The translations under genes and the position numbers were made by a program. Positions 47,162 through 58,806 of a stretch of 64,000 nt of DNA are shown in pieces. A model generated the notes under the pieces. The model saw nothing but the letters and a program-made list of their open reading frames with translations. It was not told the DNA's origin and ran no database searches. The stretch comes from Isoetes taiwanensis. Its lineage: Eukaryota; Streptophyta; Lycopodiopsida; Isoetales; Isoetaceae. The stretch covers positions 5,330,887 to 5,394,886 of the forward strand of contig JAJEKV010000066.1 in the NCBI GenBank assembly GCA_021234155.1. Direction: 5' to 3'. Position 1 is the first letter of the stretch. Each line of letters begins with the position of its first letter.

Positions 47162-47835
47162 AATTAAAACAGAGTAATTCTGATCCGACAGTTTATAAGG
47201 AAGTTAGATTACACCTTGTTTTCCACAGACGGATGCTGCTGTAGCACAGGTTGGCCATGCTTCTCCTGATCGAATGCACAAAGCCAAGGATCCAAGCTCT
47301 TCAAGTGGCAAATCCTCTTCTGCAAAGGGATTTCGTTGAGAGTATCTATGGTAATTTTGATATATTTAGGTTGTAGGAGTCCAAGTCTTGGTTTTGTCTT
47401 AAGAACAATGTTCAGTCTCACACACTTTTATAGTTTAAACGGTTGTAATTTGCACATTCAAGAAATGCATTCTGCTTGATGTTGTCTATGCAACTTGACA
47501 GTCTTAAATAAGATGATGCTGTTTCTATTGCTGTGGCCAGGGTATCTTGCTCACGTTCTCAACCATCAGATTTACAATCCAAATTTTGGCTGTTTGTTAC
47601 TTTGAATCTGCCAAGTCTCTCGAACGGCGCCGCCGCCATCATAGCTCTCCAATGCAAAGCGCCTTCACCTGGTCCAATTTTGTAGCCCCCCTGCAGAAGC
47701 CTCAAGAGCTCCTGCACCCACAAGTTCATATCCAGGGAAGTGCTTATAAAACATGAACATTAGCTTGATAGAAATTGGCGAGGCGACAATGTTCCAAAAC
47801 AAAGCATATTGGTCACACATTGATGACACATTGAT
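47162..47835. other. Spacer, no gene supported
   Basis: A short frame after a TTTTCCACAG site (about 47220) reads TDAAVAQVGHASPDRMHKAK and could be a further scrap of the polyphenol oxidase gene. Otherwise nothing was recognised. Confidence 0.35.
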
Positions 47836-48105
47836 TGTCGAGATATATGATATCGAGATCACCATCTTGCTGCTAGACGTGATGTATCAGCACTTACAGC
47901 ACTTACATCACTCATCACACATCAGTAATGGCTGTTATTAGTGGGCGGTGGGTGAACGGCTAATACTATTCTTAGTATCACCGTTGTGTTTATATCATTG
48001 TACGTCATGTATTGAAACATTGAATACAATTTCAATTTGCCTTTGTTTTGGGAGCTTGCGCTCTCGGATATTGGTGTGCATCCCTTTCTTGGTGCAACCT
48101 TGACA
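47836..48105 (+). repeat. 5' LTR of the gag-only element
   Basis: 270 bases, TG...CA ends. It differs from the 3' LTR only around 47914-47928, where CATCACACATCAG replaces a longer stretch. Confidence 0.92.
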
Positions 48106-48118
48106 TGGTATCGAGAAC
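48106..48118 (+). promoter_or_regulatory. Primer-binding site
   Basis: TGGTATCGAGAAC starts directly after the LTR and resembles the copia site TGGTATCAGAGC, complementary to initiator tRNA-Met. Confidence 0.75.
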
Positions 48119-48156
48119 TTAGGTGTGCTGAGATTGATTCAAGATCAACACAAAGA

Positions 48157-49516
48157 ATGGAGAAGGATGCAAGCTATAACCAGATTACCTTCCCTTGGCG
48201 GTCATGCGATTCAAATCTTTGACGGGCGGGTTTTCGGCAATGGAAAAGGGAATGATCTTCATTCTCAAGAATGAAGGAGTTTGGGAATTGTCAATGGCCA
48301 AGAACCCGTCTTGGGATGCCAAGAATATCGCTGATTTGCATGCTTGCAAAGAGATGACAAGGCAATGGCATATATTGGGCTCTCTTTAGCTGACTCTATC
48401 CTTGATGGGTTCCAGCAAGAGAATAGCCATGATTTGTGGCATGCTCTCATTGAGAAGCATGACCAAAAGACCCATATGATTGGGCATTTGCATGCTGAAG
48501 CGGTGAATATGCACTGGAAAGAGATCGAGAGTCTTGACCAAGATCGCATGAAGCACGCCTTCCAGCAGATTGAAGCTTTTGGAGAAGAGCATCAGATCTC
48601 ACAATCGATGCAACTATTTTCCTTCCTCATGTCATTACCTAATGCATTTGATTCTTTGTGCAGCAGCTTCATGCAAGACAAAGATATGGGCTTCCATCAA
48701 GCAATCACTTCTATTAAGGAGGAGATCATGATGAGGCAAGATGCAGGTAAAGATGATCATGCCACTCTCTTTGCAGCAGGGCATTCAAAGACTCAATCTA
48801 CCCTAAATGGGGATGAGCACAATGAGGAGGAGAAGCACATTGGCAGCAGATTATCTCTTCTTATTAAGCATGAAGTAGTGGATTTAGATCCTTCTACTTT
48901 CTGGATATCAGACGATGCAGTAGCACCCAATAAATGGATGCCAATTTCTGATATTCCAGCCCCTTCCAAGCAAGGATTAATAGATATCTCATCCATTGAG
49001 ATAGGATATCTTGATGTGGCCTTCATCTCCCCATTTTCAGGCAATGTAGCAGCACTTCATCAAGTGGCATTCATTTCTGATACTTTGGCGGCGTTTATGC
49101 AAGGAGGCACTCAGGTTCTCACACCTGATCAACTGATTTTTCTGTTCGGATTACAGAAAATTCCAGCACTTACAGCACTTCCAACACTTCCAGCACCTGC
49201 AGTGCTTACAGCACCCCTGTTTTCTGATCACGGCACAGATCTTGATACGTCCGATCTAGGAGGAGATCTTGACCCATCTGATCCAGGAGATGATTTTAAT
49301 CATCCTGATCAAGGAGGAGTTGAATATGCATCATATATGATCATGATTCTAAAGCAAGGAGGAGCAATTGACTCTTTACTTCTAGCAACACTTGATCAAG
49401 GTCAAACGAAGGTACTAAGGTTTGATTTTCATGGAGAATTTCGACCTAGCATTGTTGGAGTAGCTGCACTTATGGTTGTTGACTATTGCCTATATCGAGG
49501 CTATGCATGGAAATAA
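48157..49516 (+). CDS. Gag-like protein of the gag-only element, one frameshift
   Basis: The N-terminal gag part starts at the ATG at 48157, shifts, and reads GMIFILKNEGVWELS (about 48252). After one extra base near 48346 it continues as the long frame 48344-49516 (390 codons) with RDDKAMAYIGLSLADSILDG, then HDLWHALIEKHDQKT and SLPNAFDSLCSSFMQDKD. This is the UBN2-type copia gag fold. A Pro/Ala-rich and an Asp/Gly/Pro-rich acidic stretch follow (about residues 270-330). No zinc knuckle CCHC was seen, which is unusual for copia gag. A further short frame to 49694 resembles the RNase H tail (ENRADLFMQ). Gag would package the RNA; the frameshift may mean this copy depends on others. Confidence 0.75.
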
Positions 49517-49762
49517 TTTTCATGTTCCTCTTGGCAAAACAATTATGGATATCAAAGACACACTTCATTTTCCTTCTCGACTTACTGTTCCTGATACAGT
49601 GGTTGATCAGCAGGTTTATTTACCTACCAGAGAGAATCGAGCTGATCTCTTCATGCAAACTTGGTTTGCGAGCTTTTCAGATGAACCTGATTAAGTGAGC
49701 CTTGACCAAGATTCAGATCTTATCTCCAGAAGGAGGAGGCTGAGCATGGAGATGGCGATCTC

Positions 49763-49776
49763 TCATCAAGGAGGAG
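49763..49776 (+). promoter_or_regulatory. Polypurine tract
   Basis: TCATCAAGGAGGAG lies directly before the 3' LTR, the usual primer for plus-strand DNA synthesis. Confidence 0.65.
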
Positions 49777-50053
49777 TGTCGAGATATATGATATCGAGAT
49801 CACCATCTTGCTGCTAGACGTGATGTATCAGCACTTACAGCACTTACATCACTCAGCTAAAGCACCTTATCAGTAATGGCTGTTATTAGTGGGCGGTGGG
49901 TGAACGGCTAATACTATTCTTAGTATCACCGTTGTGTTTATATCATTGTACGTCATGTATTGAAACATTGAATACAATTTCAATTTGCCTTTGTTTTGGG
50001 AGCTTGCGCTCTCGGATATTGGTGTGCATCCCTTTCTTGGTGCAACCTTGACA
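49777..50053 (+). repeat. 3' LTR of the gag-only element
   Basis: 277 bases, the same as the 5' LTR except for AGCTAAAGCACCTTAT near 49855. It is followed by the target duplication TTGAT. Confidence 0.92.
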
Positions 50054-50058
50054 TTGAT

Positions 50059-51985
50059 TTCTAGGCTATTTGAAATTAGTGTGAGGAATCTTTGAGAAAC
50101 CAGATATGACTACGTGGAATATGGTTTTTGAAGCTGCAGAATTATGATTATACCTCAACACTGGCATTGTGGTGTGCGAGTCTAACAGATGCAGATACCG
50201 GACTGGATGTAATGCATCGGCTTCGACATCATTATGTGCTAGTTTAGGTTGTGATATAGCCTGTATATTTGTACAATTATTCCAGGTGAACAGAGCTGGT
50301 ATTTTCTGGAGGCAGGCTCCAGAATCAAGGCAAGTGGATATGTCCAGCGAAAGGGGGCCTACACCAATTTTGTAGTGTTGTGGCATTGCAATTTCTGCTT
50401 AATGCTAATTTTTTCCCACGATTTAAGGTTATTCTTTTATGAAAAGACGAGTTTTTCTGAGTATGATAGTTTTATTTGGATGCTATGCTATATTCCACCA
50501 TTTGCTTTGCATTCGCTAAATTAGAAGAATATGTTAAAAGATGTATAGTCGTTGGCCTGGGATGGAATCTTTCATTGAGCGACCAAGAGACACGAGAACA
50601 TATGCCAACTTTCGAGTTATGGTGGAATCACAATAGGGTGGGATGACTACGAATAACGGGGGTTTAGTCTGCAAAAATTTTTAGCATCACACTATAGGTT
50701 GTCAGATAACTCAATTTCAACATGCAATTGTTATAAATTGCTTGTTTGTGTCTATAACTACACAAAAAAAATTTTTAGTATAACTACCAATACATAACTA
50801 CCATTAACATTAATTAACGCAAACCATTGCATTCCACATTTAAAAATAAAATTCTCCCTTAAACCCCCTGTGGTTTGGGTGCATATTCACACGGGGGGTG
50901 ACGTAGGGCAGCGAGAGCCCCTAAATTCATGTTATACATGTACAAAATCAACACCATATAGTACATTATCTCAAATCTTATAGTATTTTACAAACTGTAT
51001 TATACAGTATACTAAAACTTGTACAGGCATACCCCACAAACGAGGATCTCTATGTACGGTCTAGATTGAGGAATAAAGGGCATATATGCTCATCCTATAG
51101 CACTCGGGTTTTTTCCTTTGTGACCACCAAAGGTTTTTTTAATCCGAGTGCGAGATCAAATTTGCAGGTGGGAAGATTATCTATGGGTTGCAATATTTGG
51201 TCACAGGCACAACATTTTCTATATATCATATTTGGTGAAAGACTAAAGTCGCAGGTGGGGTGTTAGCGGAGCTGCTTTTATTAGGAAGGCAGCGCGCCTT
51301 TATAAAAAGGCAACATGAGCGCCTTTACCTTTCACCTTTACCTTTTACCTTTATGGTACTATATAACACATATCATTCAATATACGTGTCTTGTATTGTG
51401 GTGCATATTTGTCTCTTGTGTTTTTATAGTAAACTAGTAAGTTTAACAAAAATTTTATGATGTGGGCCTCATTTTCCCCTGTTTCAAGACTGTTGTAGAT
51501 CCTGAAAGAAATGCACCTGTACATATCGGCATCTGATGTCTAAATTTTGAATTTGGCTCTTGTTCAATCTTTTTACTTAGATATCTTGGTCAGGTATGAT
51601 TACAATTTTTTCTCTAGCCCTCTGAATGTGCTTGGGTTCGATTCCCAAGGAGCCTTGCCTTTTTTGCGAATTCGAGTTAGGGACATGTATTTTTTATGTT
51701 GAATTACATTAAGATTGACCTTGTGTATTCTTTACATATTTTATACAGTTGGCATTCCAATTCTAGGGTTCCCATCGTGATGGCTAGGATTTAGTGTTAA
51801 TAAGTAAAAGGAGGAGAAGAATTAACACTAACAACAAGATTACATTTGTTAGAAAACCAAAAAAAGGTAGGCTTGGGGCAAGGGGAGGATATGATGCTCT
51901 GTTATTACTACAGGCTGTAAATCATTAATGGCTTTATCTTCAAAGAATTATGCAATTCATGGTGATTGTATTGCGAATCATCATT
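50059..51985. other. Spacer, no gene seen
   Basis: AT-rich with short frames. A TTTACC-type short repeat runs at about 51324-51352. The text GGCACAACATTTT and two copies of TCGCAGGTGGG/TTGCAGGTGGG near 51165-51258 suggest a further old repeat. Nothing was identified. Confidence 0.4.
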
Positions 51986-51989
51986 CTTC

Positions 51990-52212
51990 TACGGATACAT
52001 GGACTCAGTTATGTCTTCGTGTGCAGTATTGTGCTATATGATTGTACAATCTACCATCACGTTATTACTGCCAAGGTTTTTCTCTCGAAAACCCTTCGGG
52101 ATGGGGATTTCTTAATCCCGATGGTAATACGCTTGCTGCTCTCTTTGTTGGGCCCCATAGGCCAATTATTCTCAGTAGACGATAAACACACATTCCATTC
52201 TATTCTATTCCT
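51990..52212 (+). mobile_element. 5'-truncated 3' end of the GC-rich LINE family
   Basis: From about 51990 the text follows the end of LINE copy 1. It has the degraded stem-loop (GTTTTTCTCTCGAAAACCC then GGGATGGGGATTT, 52074-52111), ATACGCTTGCTGCTCTCTTT, the box ATTCTCAGTAGACGATAAA and a (TATTC)n tail to about 52212. It shows the truncated offspring typical of LINE insertion. Confidence 0.65.
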
Positions 52213-53270
52213 ATTGAATGAGCCATTATTATTGTGTAGAATAAACGCTTTAAGTTTCATATTAGAAACAAATATTAGTAGCAACTTTATATCTTTTACT
52301 ATAACTCATAGTTGCATGCAAACCAATGATTTTCTGTTGTTTTAACAATTGATATCTAGTAAACAAGATGATGACACATTGGAGGGTTTTCCTCTTTGTC
52401 CGCTGGAAGTTCTAGTTGCTTGCGAAGGTTTGGTACTCGTCAGATGTTAGAAGGGTTAGTTTTTTCATGATTTACACTTTTAGAAAGGAGTCTTAGGGTT
52501 CTTCGACTCATTCTCTTTACTCTTATGCAAGAGTTTAAGTTCGACAAAGATTACATAGTGCTCAATAAGAATAGTGAAACCATACCATTCCTTCTACGAT
52601 AAATGTGCCCCTCTACCATTCCTTCAAGGCTCCCTGTAAAGTAAACTTGCATCATTTACATCTGAATAAATTCCATATTCCAATCATAAGGCATCTTAAG
52701 TTTATTACAATAGATCTAGAAAATTAGCATATAAATGTGAAATACACGTGGTTCTTGGAAGTTAACAAGTACAATTGACTTGCATGGTGTGGCCAGGTGC
52801 CAAAATATGATTCCCATATAGTATAGAGACTGTTGAGAGTGAAGGACTCTCAGATGAAGACTCTGTCTTTACTCATGTTTGTGTGACCGACTAAGAAGAT
52901 CTTTGAAATGGTCCCTCAACACATGCAGAAGATTTGTCCAAAAAATTGGATAATGCATGGCCTCGTTTTTCAACTTGTAAGATAGTGTTGTCAAACTTGT
53001 TCTCTCAGCAATTAATACAATTGTCTTAGCAATTTGTCATACACATAAGTTGTGCCCTGCAGCAATGTGATATTACACTAAAATTTAAACTCTAAAACAA
53101 ATGGCCTGTACAGAATAAGCACCTAAGTGCCAGGGTACCAAGTAGATCATAAAGACGAGTTTTGCTTCGTAATATAATGGGGCCCTTCAAAATCAAAATT
53201 TGGGTATTTCCATCACATTACAATAAAAACAAAAACAATGTTGCAACAAAACCAACTTCACTAGCACCAC
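52213..53270. other. Spacer, no gene seen
   Basis: AT-rich with no recognised frame or repeat. It ends abruptly at the GC-rich LINE start. Confidence 0.4.
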
Positions 53271-55956
53271 AATCAGGGGGGAGGGTCTAGTGTGGTGGAC
53301 TATGTGCTTCGTAGTTCGCGCCAAGATATGCATCTCATTAGTCATTTTCGGTGGAGCACAGGGCATCCGGGATGAGGAGGTCGCTCGAGATCACCTCCCA
53401 CTTTATTTGGACCTGGTTTGGCAAGCCGCGGGGAACCCCACTATACCGCCCCTCGCCGTCCTCGGTTGAGACTAGATTATGGCGAGGCGGGAGGACTGTA
53501 GATGCTCATGGACACCCTCCCGGCATTTCTGGGACCTCCACACTAGAAGCGTGCGGCATGGACCAGTGACTTGGCTATTACGGGATGCGCCGGGCCGTGC
53601 TGGCGGACCCAGCGTCGCCGGCTTCAGGGTCAGCAACATTCAGCGTAACCGATGGTTTGATGCGAGTGTAAAGAACATAGCGGCGGCTCCGTCCACATTC
53701 CAGGATCCAGTACCCTTGCGGGCCACCACCGCATACCAGCGCCCATCCGAAGGACACAAAGGCGGTACCTTGCCGAGCATCGGGGAGATGTTAAACTTTC
53801 TTTGGACACTCATCCTCGAACCTTTTAGCAGGAAGTGCTTGAAGGCCCGCCCACCCCTGGGGACATCACACCCGGCGGTGGGAGCGATGCTTGCGGCGGC
53901 TCTATGACCCGCCGGGGGCAGCGTGCGCCCATACCCCACCATCGAATGGCCCCATTGGTTCGTGGGCCGAGGATGTTGAGGAGGGGCCTGCAACGGCTGG
54001 CTAATGGGAAGGCGGTGACCTCGATGGTATCTTGGGCCGAGTTACTCAAATGGGGCGTGGGGTTATCTTGGTTGTGCCTCACTACCACCCCGTTCAACAG
54101 AGCATTGCGGGAAGGTCTCCCCGGCAATGGACCACAAGCGGGGTTGTTCCCATTCACAAAGGCGAGGCGACCCACCTTTGTCCGCCAATTACCCGACGAT
54201 CATGGTCAGTTCGGTGTTGCCAAACCCCGTTGGGCATTCTCGGCGGCGATTGACCCAGGCGTAGGCGGCGGATGTCGCGAGCCCTCACACGCAGGCGAGG
54301 CTTTAGACCCGCCACTCAACGATTGACCATATCTTTACCTTTTGGGCACCGATTGAAGACAGCTGGAATCATCGGCCCGGACTTGTATTCTTTGCTTTGT
54401 GGACTTCCGAAGGCTTTTGATCTGGTTCCCGGGGAAAAGCGTAGGCTAGAAACTGCGTCAACCGGGCTCCCTGCCGTCTGAGAATGCCATATACAGGTTG
54501 TATGAGAGTTGTTTTGGCGGGGATGCGGCCCCGGGCCAGAGCATTCACTAGTAGTATCGGGGTCCGGCGGGGGTTGCCCCCTCTCGCCAACACTTTTGGC
54601 CTCTACATTGACGATTAGAGCCCCGGCTTACCAGCATGGGGGATGGCATCACGACTTTTGCACTGGTCATCCGCCGACTCATCTATCGCGGGGCGATGTT
54701 GGCCTGGCCGCCCACAAGGTATCACAGTCTCACACTGATGCCCTAGACACATTTTTGTCGCTACATACATGCGCGTCAATCTGCCAAGACCAGGGTGGTT
54801 CTCATATCCTCTTCACGCCACCCCATGCCTCCTGCACTCACATATCGGGGACAGCCTGTGGGCGTCACGCCCACCTACAAGTACCTAGGGGTGGAGTTCC
54901 CCTCCTCGCTCTGCTGGGAGGCGTCTATCCGCTATGCGACAACAGGGCCGGAAAGCGCTTTTATGCCATGCGTAAACAACAAATCACCGTGCGAGCTCTA
55001 TGATTGGGGCCATCAGTCACATCTGTTTCGGGCACTGGTCGAGCCTGTCCTTCTGTACGGGGTCGAGGTTTGGGGCCCGGTCGTCTCTTTGGCGACCTGG
55101 AATGACTTGGGCAGTTGCACGAAGGCATTTTTGGCACGGGCACTTGGGTGAAACCTTGATCCCCTATTAGATTACTGCTGCGAAATCGGATTCTTTGCCG
55201 CTTCAGCGGGCAGCCCTTGATAGACACATCGTCTATTTTGGAAAGTGGTTACTATGGGTGATGCTTTCGGCTCCCGCACTGGCTTACTTGTGGCCATGGG
55301 TCGCGGCGGCTTAGGGCTGTTGGAGGGTAAGAGAGATCGGTGGTTACCGCCCGGATGGACGTCTGAGAAGCACGGTCGTCGCGCGGTGGGCACGGCCCGT
55401 CGTGGCGACCTGCGGGGAGTACCTAGGCGCTTGTTTCCTTGGCAAGCTCACGGGACCCCGGCGCTCTAAGCGAGTCAAAATGGCCCATTACAAAGAGCAC
55501 ATCAACCCCGTGTTAGCGGGGCCCACAGCTCTACCTGCATTCCCAGCTGCCCTGAAAAGCGCGAACTCATTGCCTCCATTCATACGGTGCCCACCATCTT
55601 CGCGTCCGAGGCAGGCGGTGGATTGGGAGCCCGCCGGGGCGAGCTCTGTCGGTCTTTGTCAAGCGGGTGCCATTGAGGATGAGTCTCACACTTTCGAGTT
55701 GCCAGTTCGGTCGGTCCCGTCCGGGCGGATCGCTCCCTTAGTATGGCGGACTTGCCCTTGCATTTCTTTGATGAATACACCGTCGATGCGTGCCACGGTC
55801 GTTACATTCGGGAGGTACTTGGACTGCGAGGTCACCTTTGCCCCTTTGGCTGCCAGCTGATTAGGCACTACGGGTGTGGTGCATGGCAGATATATTTGGG
55901 TGTTTCTGCATTTTATATGTTAGAGACGGTTTTGTCACAGTGATTGTTTGCCACGG

Positions 55957-55989
55957 TTTTTCCTCGAAACCCCGCCGGGCGGGGTTTTT
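55957..55989 (+). repeat. LINE 3'-UTR stem-loop (copy 2)
   Basis: Arms AAACCCCGCC (55967-55976) and GGCGGGGTTT (55978-55987) pair perfectly and are followed by a T run. Copy 1 keeps the same fold with a shorter stem. Confidence 0.65.
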
Positions 55990-56029
55990 AATCCGGGCAG
56001 TAATCCGCTTGCTGCGTTTTTGTATTGGG

Positions 56030-56111
56030 TACATAGACCGATTGGTCTCCGTGGACGATAAAAGTACCTTCCTTCCTTCCTTCCTTCCTTCCTTCCTTCC
56101 TTCCTTCCTTG
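56030..56111 (+). repeat. LINE 3' box and (TTCC)n tail (copy 2)
   Basis: GGTCTCCGTGGACGATAAAA is followed by about ten TTCC units (56070-56110). Same box as copy 1 but another tail repeat. Confidence 0.8.
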
Positions 56112-56412
56112 AAATGTCAACTAGTATTGAAACATTATGTTACCCCGGTAATATAGCACACATGCTATAGTACTCCTATGGAACGTTCACTTTGATATTG
56201 TCATTTTGTAGCACATGTGGAGTGCTAATGCTTGATATAAGATCTATAAATAGTCCTTCTTTGTTCTTAACAAATATATGGTAAACCTTGCTGTTAAAAT
56301 GTCTTAATTGCCATATTAATATGGTTGTTTGGTCCTTTGTTTTTTAACGAGCTCCTACTATTTCAAAGATATTCTGTCATCCAAAGGATAGCATACGCTG
56401 CATAAGTTACGA

Positions 56413-56483
56413 CTCGTCTTACGGCCCGATGGGTCCCTGTGGACGTAAAATTTTATCTTATCTTGTCTTATCTTATTTTATCT
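56413..56483 (+). mobile_element. Orphan LINE 3' end with (TTATC)n tail
   Basis: GATGGGTCCCTGTGGACGTA then AAATTTTATC and five to six TTATC/TTGTC/TTATT units. A third kind of tail after the same box. It lies about 300 bases beyond LINE copy 2. Confidence 0.55.
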
Positions 56484-57530
56484 TTCCGTCAAAGTCTCTT
56501 AATATGAGGTAGATGCATGTTGTGATCTATTGTTAGACACTAAGATTGAATTGATTTGAATTGAAATGTTGTGATGGGTTGTCTTGGGGGTGGTGGTTGT
56601 ATGAAAAATAGCTAGAAAAGAATAGAAGGTGAATGGTTACATTTTTTGTGCATGTTCATTATTGACAATTGACATTTGCAATGGCTTAAGGGTACTCTGA
56701 CTGCCAATATATTGTAGCGTAGAAATATAAACAACATTTAAGTTTTAATCAACTCGTATATATGTTGGTGCCAAACACAGCTAATTTTCTTTTAACATAT
56801 ATAAAAACAAGAAATTTAATACGTCCTACGACATATTGTTCCAGTTTTAGCATGTTCTTACGGTGCAAGGCCCTGTCGTGCTCTAGATAATGATTCCTCT
56901 ATATTCTTCAACATTCTATGTACTATAGTTAGCATTCATGAAGATTCCCCTAGATTCTCTTAGAATTTTCTATTTTGATTGAGGTGCTTACCCATGAGCA
57001 TTTGAATCTTGCAAAATAATCTATTTTGGATCTGTGCAACGTTTCTAAAACACTTTCTATTTTTAGACTGAGGCACTTACCCTGAGCATCTAGAACATTT
57101 TTTTTTCAAGATTTATATCGTACACCTTTATTATGAAACATTTTAGAACATTCTATTGTGGCTCTTTGCAAAATCTTAAAAAACTCTAAGATTTCATCAA
57201 GGTTTTCTTAGATTCCCTTAGATATTATGGGTGCTTTTTTTATTGACCTACCCAATTTCGCGACGCTCCAGCACCGGCTCAGCACCTATTTTCAGCTTTT
57301 TCTCGTGACGTGAAGGACGCCCTTCATCATTTTTGAAGGACGCCTTCATCATTTTTTGCAGGTGTGCAGGGCTGCTTGTGAAAAGTTTTCGCAGTGTAAT
57401 TGATTAGGTGCAGCTAGGGATTTTCAATCGCGGATCATTTTGATTATGATTTTGATTTTCGAATTGAAAGTGTAATTGGGTTGGGAAGTTCGGTTCATTC
57501 TGCTACTCTTAGAATTCCAAAGATCTAGCT
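56484..57530. other. Spacer, no gene seen
   Basis: AT-rich. A GGACGCC(C)TTCATCATTTTT direct repeat occurs near 57318-57356. No coding signal was recognised. Confidence 0.4.
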
Positions 57531-58806
57531 ATGGCCCGGCGAAGTCCCATGAGGTAAAAATCCCTCTATTTCTCATGCTTTTTTCTTTATCTACCGATAT
57601 TGAACTAAAAAAAGTTTGTTTGATGTTATCGAGCTGCTTTTAAAGAACCTATATGAATTTCACACAAAAGCGAGGTTTGTGTAATGAAGGGAAGAAGCCA
57701 AAGGATTTGAAGGCGAAGGATGTTTCCGGCCGTGATTTTCTTGAAGTCGCGCGCCCACTTCGGAAAGGAAAGATAAATTTAAAATTTGTTAGGCCCCGTT
57801 CGCCAATCGTCTTTGCATGACTGTTGAAAGGATTTATCGTGAAAAGCAAGCCTACCAACAATGAGGTTAGGGTAACCTTTGCTCGAAGCTTTTGCTTGGA
57901 GTAATACCCAACGAGCTTTGTCAACCCCGGGCAATTCAAAGTGAACTGGGCTAGTTTTGTCAGCAGAAGCTTATCAAACATCCGAGCCGATTTAAGGGAG
58001 AGACCAGCAGCTACTGTTTGAATAGCAACGCTGTTTTGGATCACTTGGGTAAGCTTGCTGAGATGAAGAGAGATGCAGAGGAGTTGCTATTATCAAAACA
58101 AGAGTCTTTGTTGAGGAAAGAAGGTGCTATTGCTGGAGCAGACATAGCTTGCAAAGCTATATATGAAAATATAGAGGCCAAGCTGAAAGTCCGTAGAAGA
58201 CCTTGAAATCGTAATTTTCCGTAATAGTTGATGCTATTGCAAAACTAAAGAATGATGAAGAAGTTATCGCGAGAGCTTTTGAGTCGGCACTTCCAAAATA
58301 GATTCTAAAGGGGAAGAACACATTCGTAAAGAAATTTCTTTGCTGAAGTCCGAAATAGATACCTTTGAGGAATCAATGGCTAAGTGGCATGCAAAGGCTA
58401 AGCATATTTCAGCCATGCAGCAAGATAGTGAAAGCACCAAAGCTCGGATGGAGTTGGGTATGGGTGTGTATTCTTTGCCTTTGCTAACCACATCGATGTA
58501 TGTCAGTGGTGTGGCCTTTGTTTTCCTCAAGAATATGACCTGTTTGTTAAAATAAACCAATGTGGACATAAGTACCATGTGTTTTGTTTTTCAAGTGTGC
58601 TGAAAACTATGCAATCGTGGTGGTTCCCTCGTTGGAGGAGAGGAAGTCCCAAGCAACATTTTGCGTGAACCGGATTCAAAGAATTCAAGATTGTGATTGA
58701 AGAGGACTCTAACTATGAAGATGAAGAACAAACCGAAAATGCAAACAATGATGAAGATAAGAAGCGTAAGGATGAAGTTGATAGCAAAGACCACTTTGTA
58801 CAATAA
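57531..58806 (+). pseudogene. Coiled-coil / RING-like protein gene, decayed (transposon accessory candidate)
   Basis: A possible first exon (57531-57553, MARRSPMR, then GT) precedes a long coding-like tract. From about 57680 it reads GKKPKDLKAKDVSGRDFLEV, FVRPRSPIVFA, a stop, EVRVTFARSF, a stop, then a Lys/Glu-rich helical part (58018-58206) with DAEELLLSKQESLLRKEGAI predicted coiled coil. At 58501-58593 a Cys/His array CQWCGLCF...NQCGHKYHVFC has the C-x2-C ... C-G-H-x-Y-H-x3-C layout of RING/PHD-type zinc modules. An acidic tail (EEDSNYEDEEQTEN) ends at about 58804. Several TGA/TAA and frame changes break it. I do not recognise a named family; it faces the transposase-like gene downstream. 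Confidence 0.5.

Larger units (their letters stand above)
47836..50053 (+). mobile_element. Complete gag-only LTR retrotransposon (TR-GAG-like), young
   Basis: The element is 2218 bp, from 5' LTR TGTCGAG (47836) to 3' LTR end TTGACA (50053). The flanking direct repeat TTGAT (47831-47835 and 50054-50058) is a 5-bp target duplication. The LTRs are identical by eye except one local replacement near the CATCACTCA site. PBS and PPT are in place. The only sizeable coding region is gag; there is no protease, integrase or RT. Such elements are known in plants as TR-GAG non-autonomous elements that rely on another copia's enzymes. The near-identity of the LTRs implies recent movement. Confidence 0.9.
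53276..56111 (+). mobile_element. GC-rich non-LTR retrotransposon (LINE) copy 2, decayed
   Basis: The element starts inside the endonuclease tail (SVVDYVL-like text, 53285; DHLPLYLDLVW-like, 53395). RT pieces follow: LQRLANGKA (53990), LREGLPGNGP (54110), STIDHIFT-like (54330), CPLSPTL (54580), PTYKYLGVEFPSS (54875), then LFRALVEPVLLYGVEVWGP with WNDLGSC (55025-55115). A C-terminal part has a Cys/His-type IEDESHTFELP (55675) and ends near 55860. The 3' UTR has a perfect stem-loop, the GTGGACG box and a (TTCC)n tail. It shares block order with copy 1 but each is broken at different places. It is strongly GC-rich against AT-rich flanks. Confidence 0.85.
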
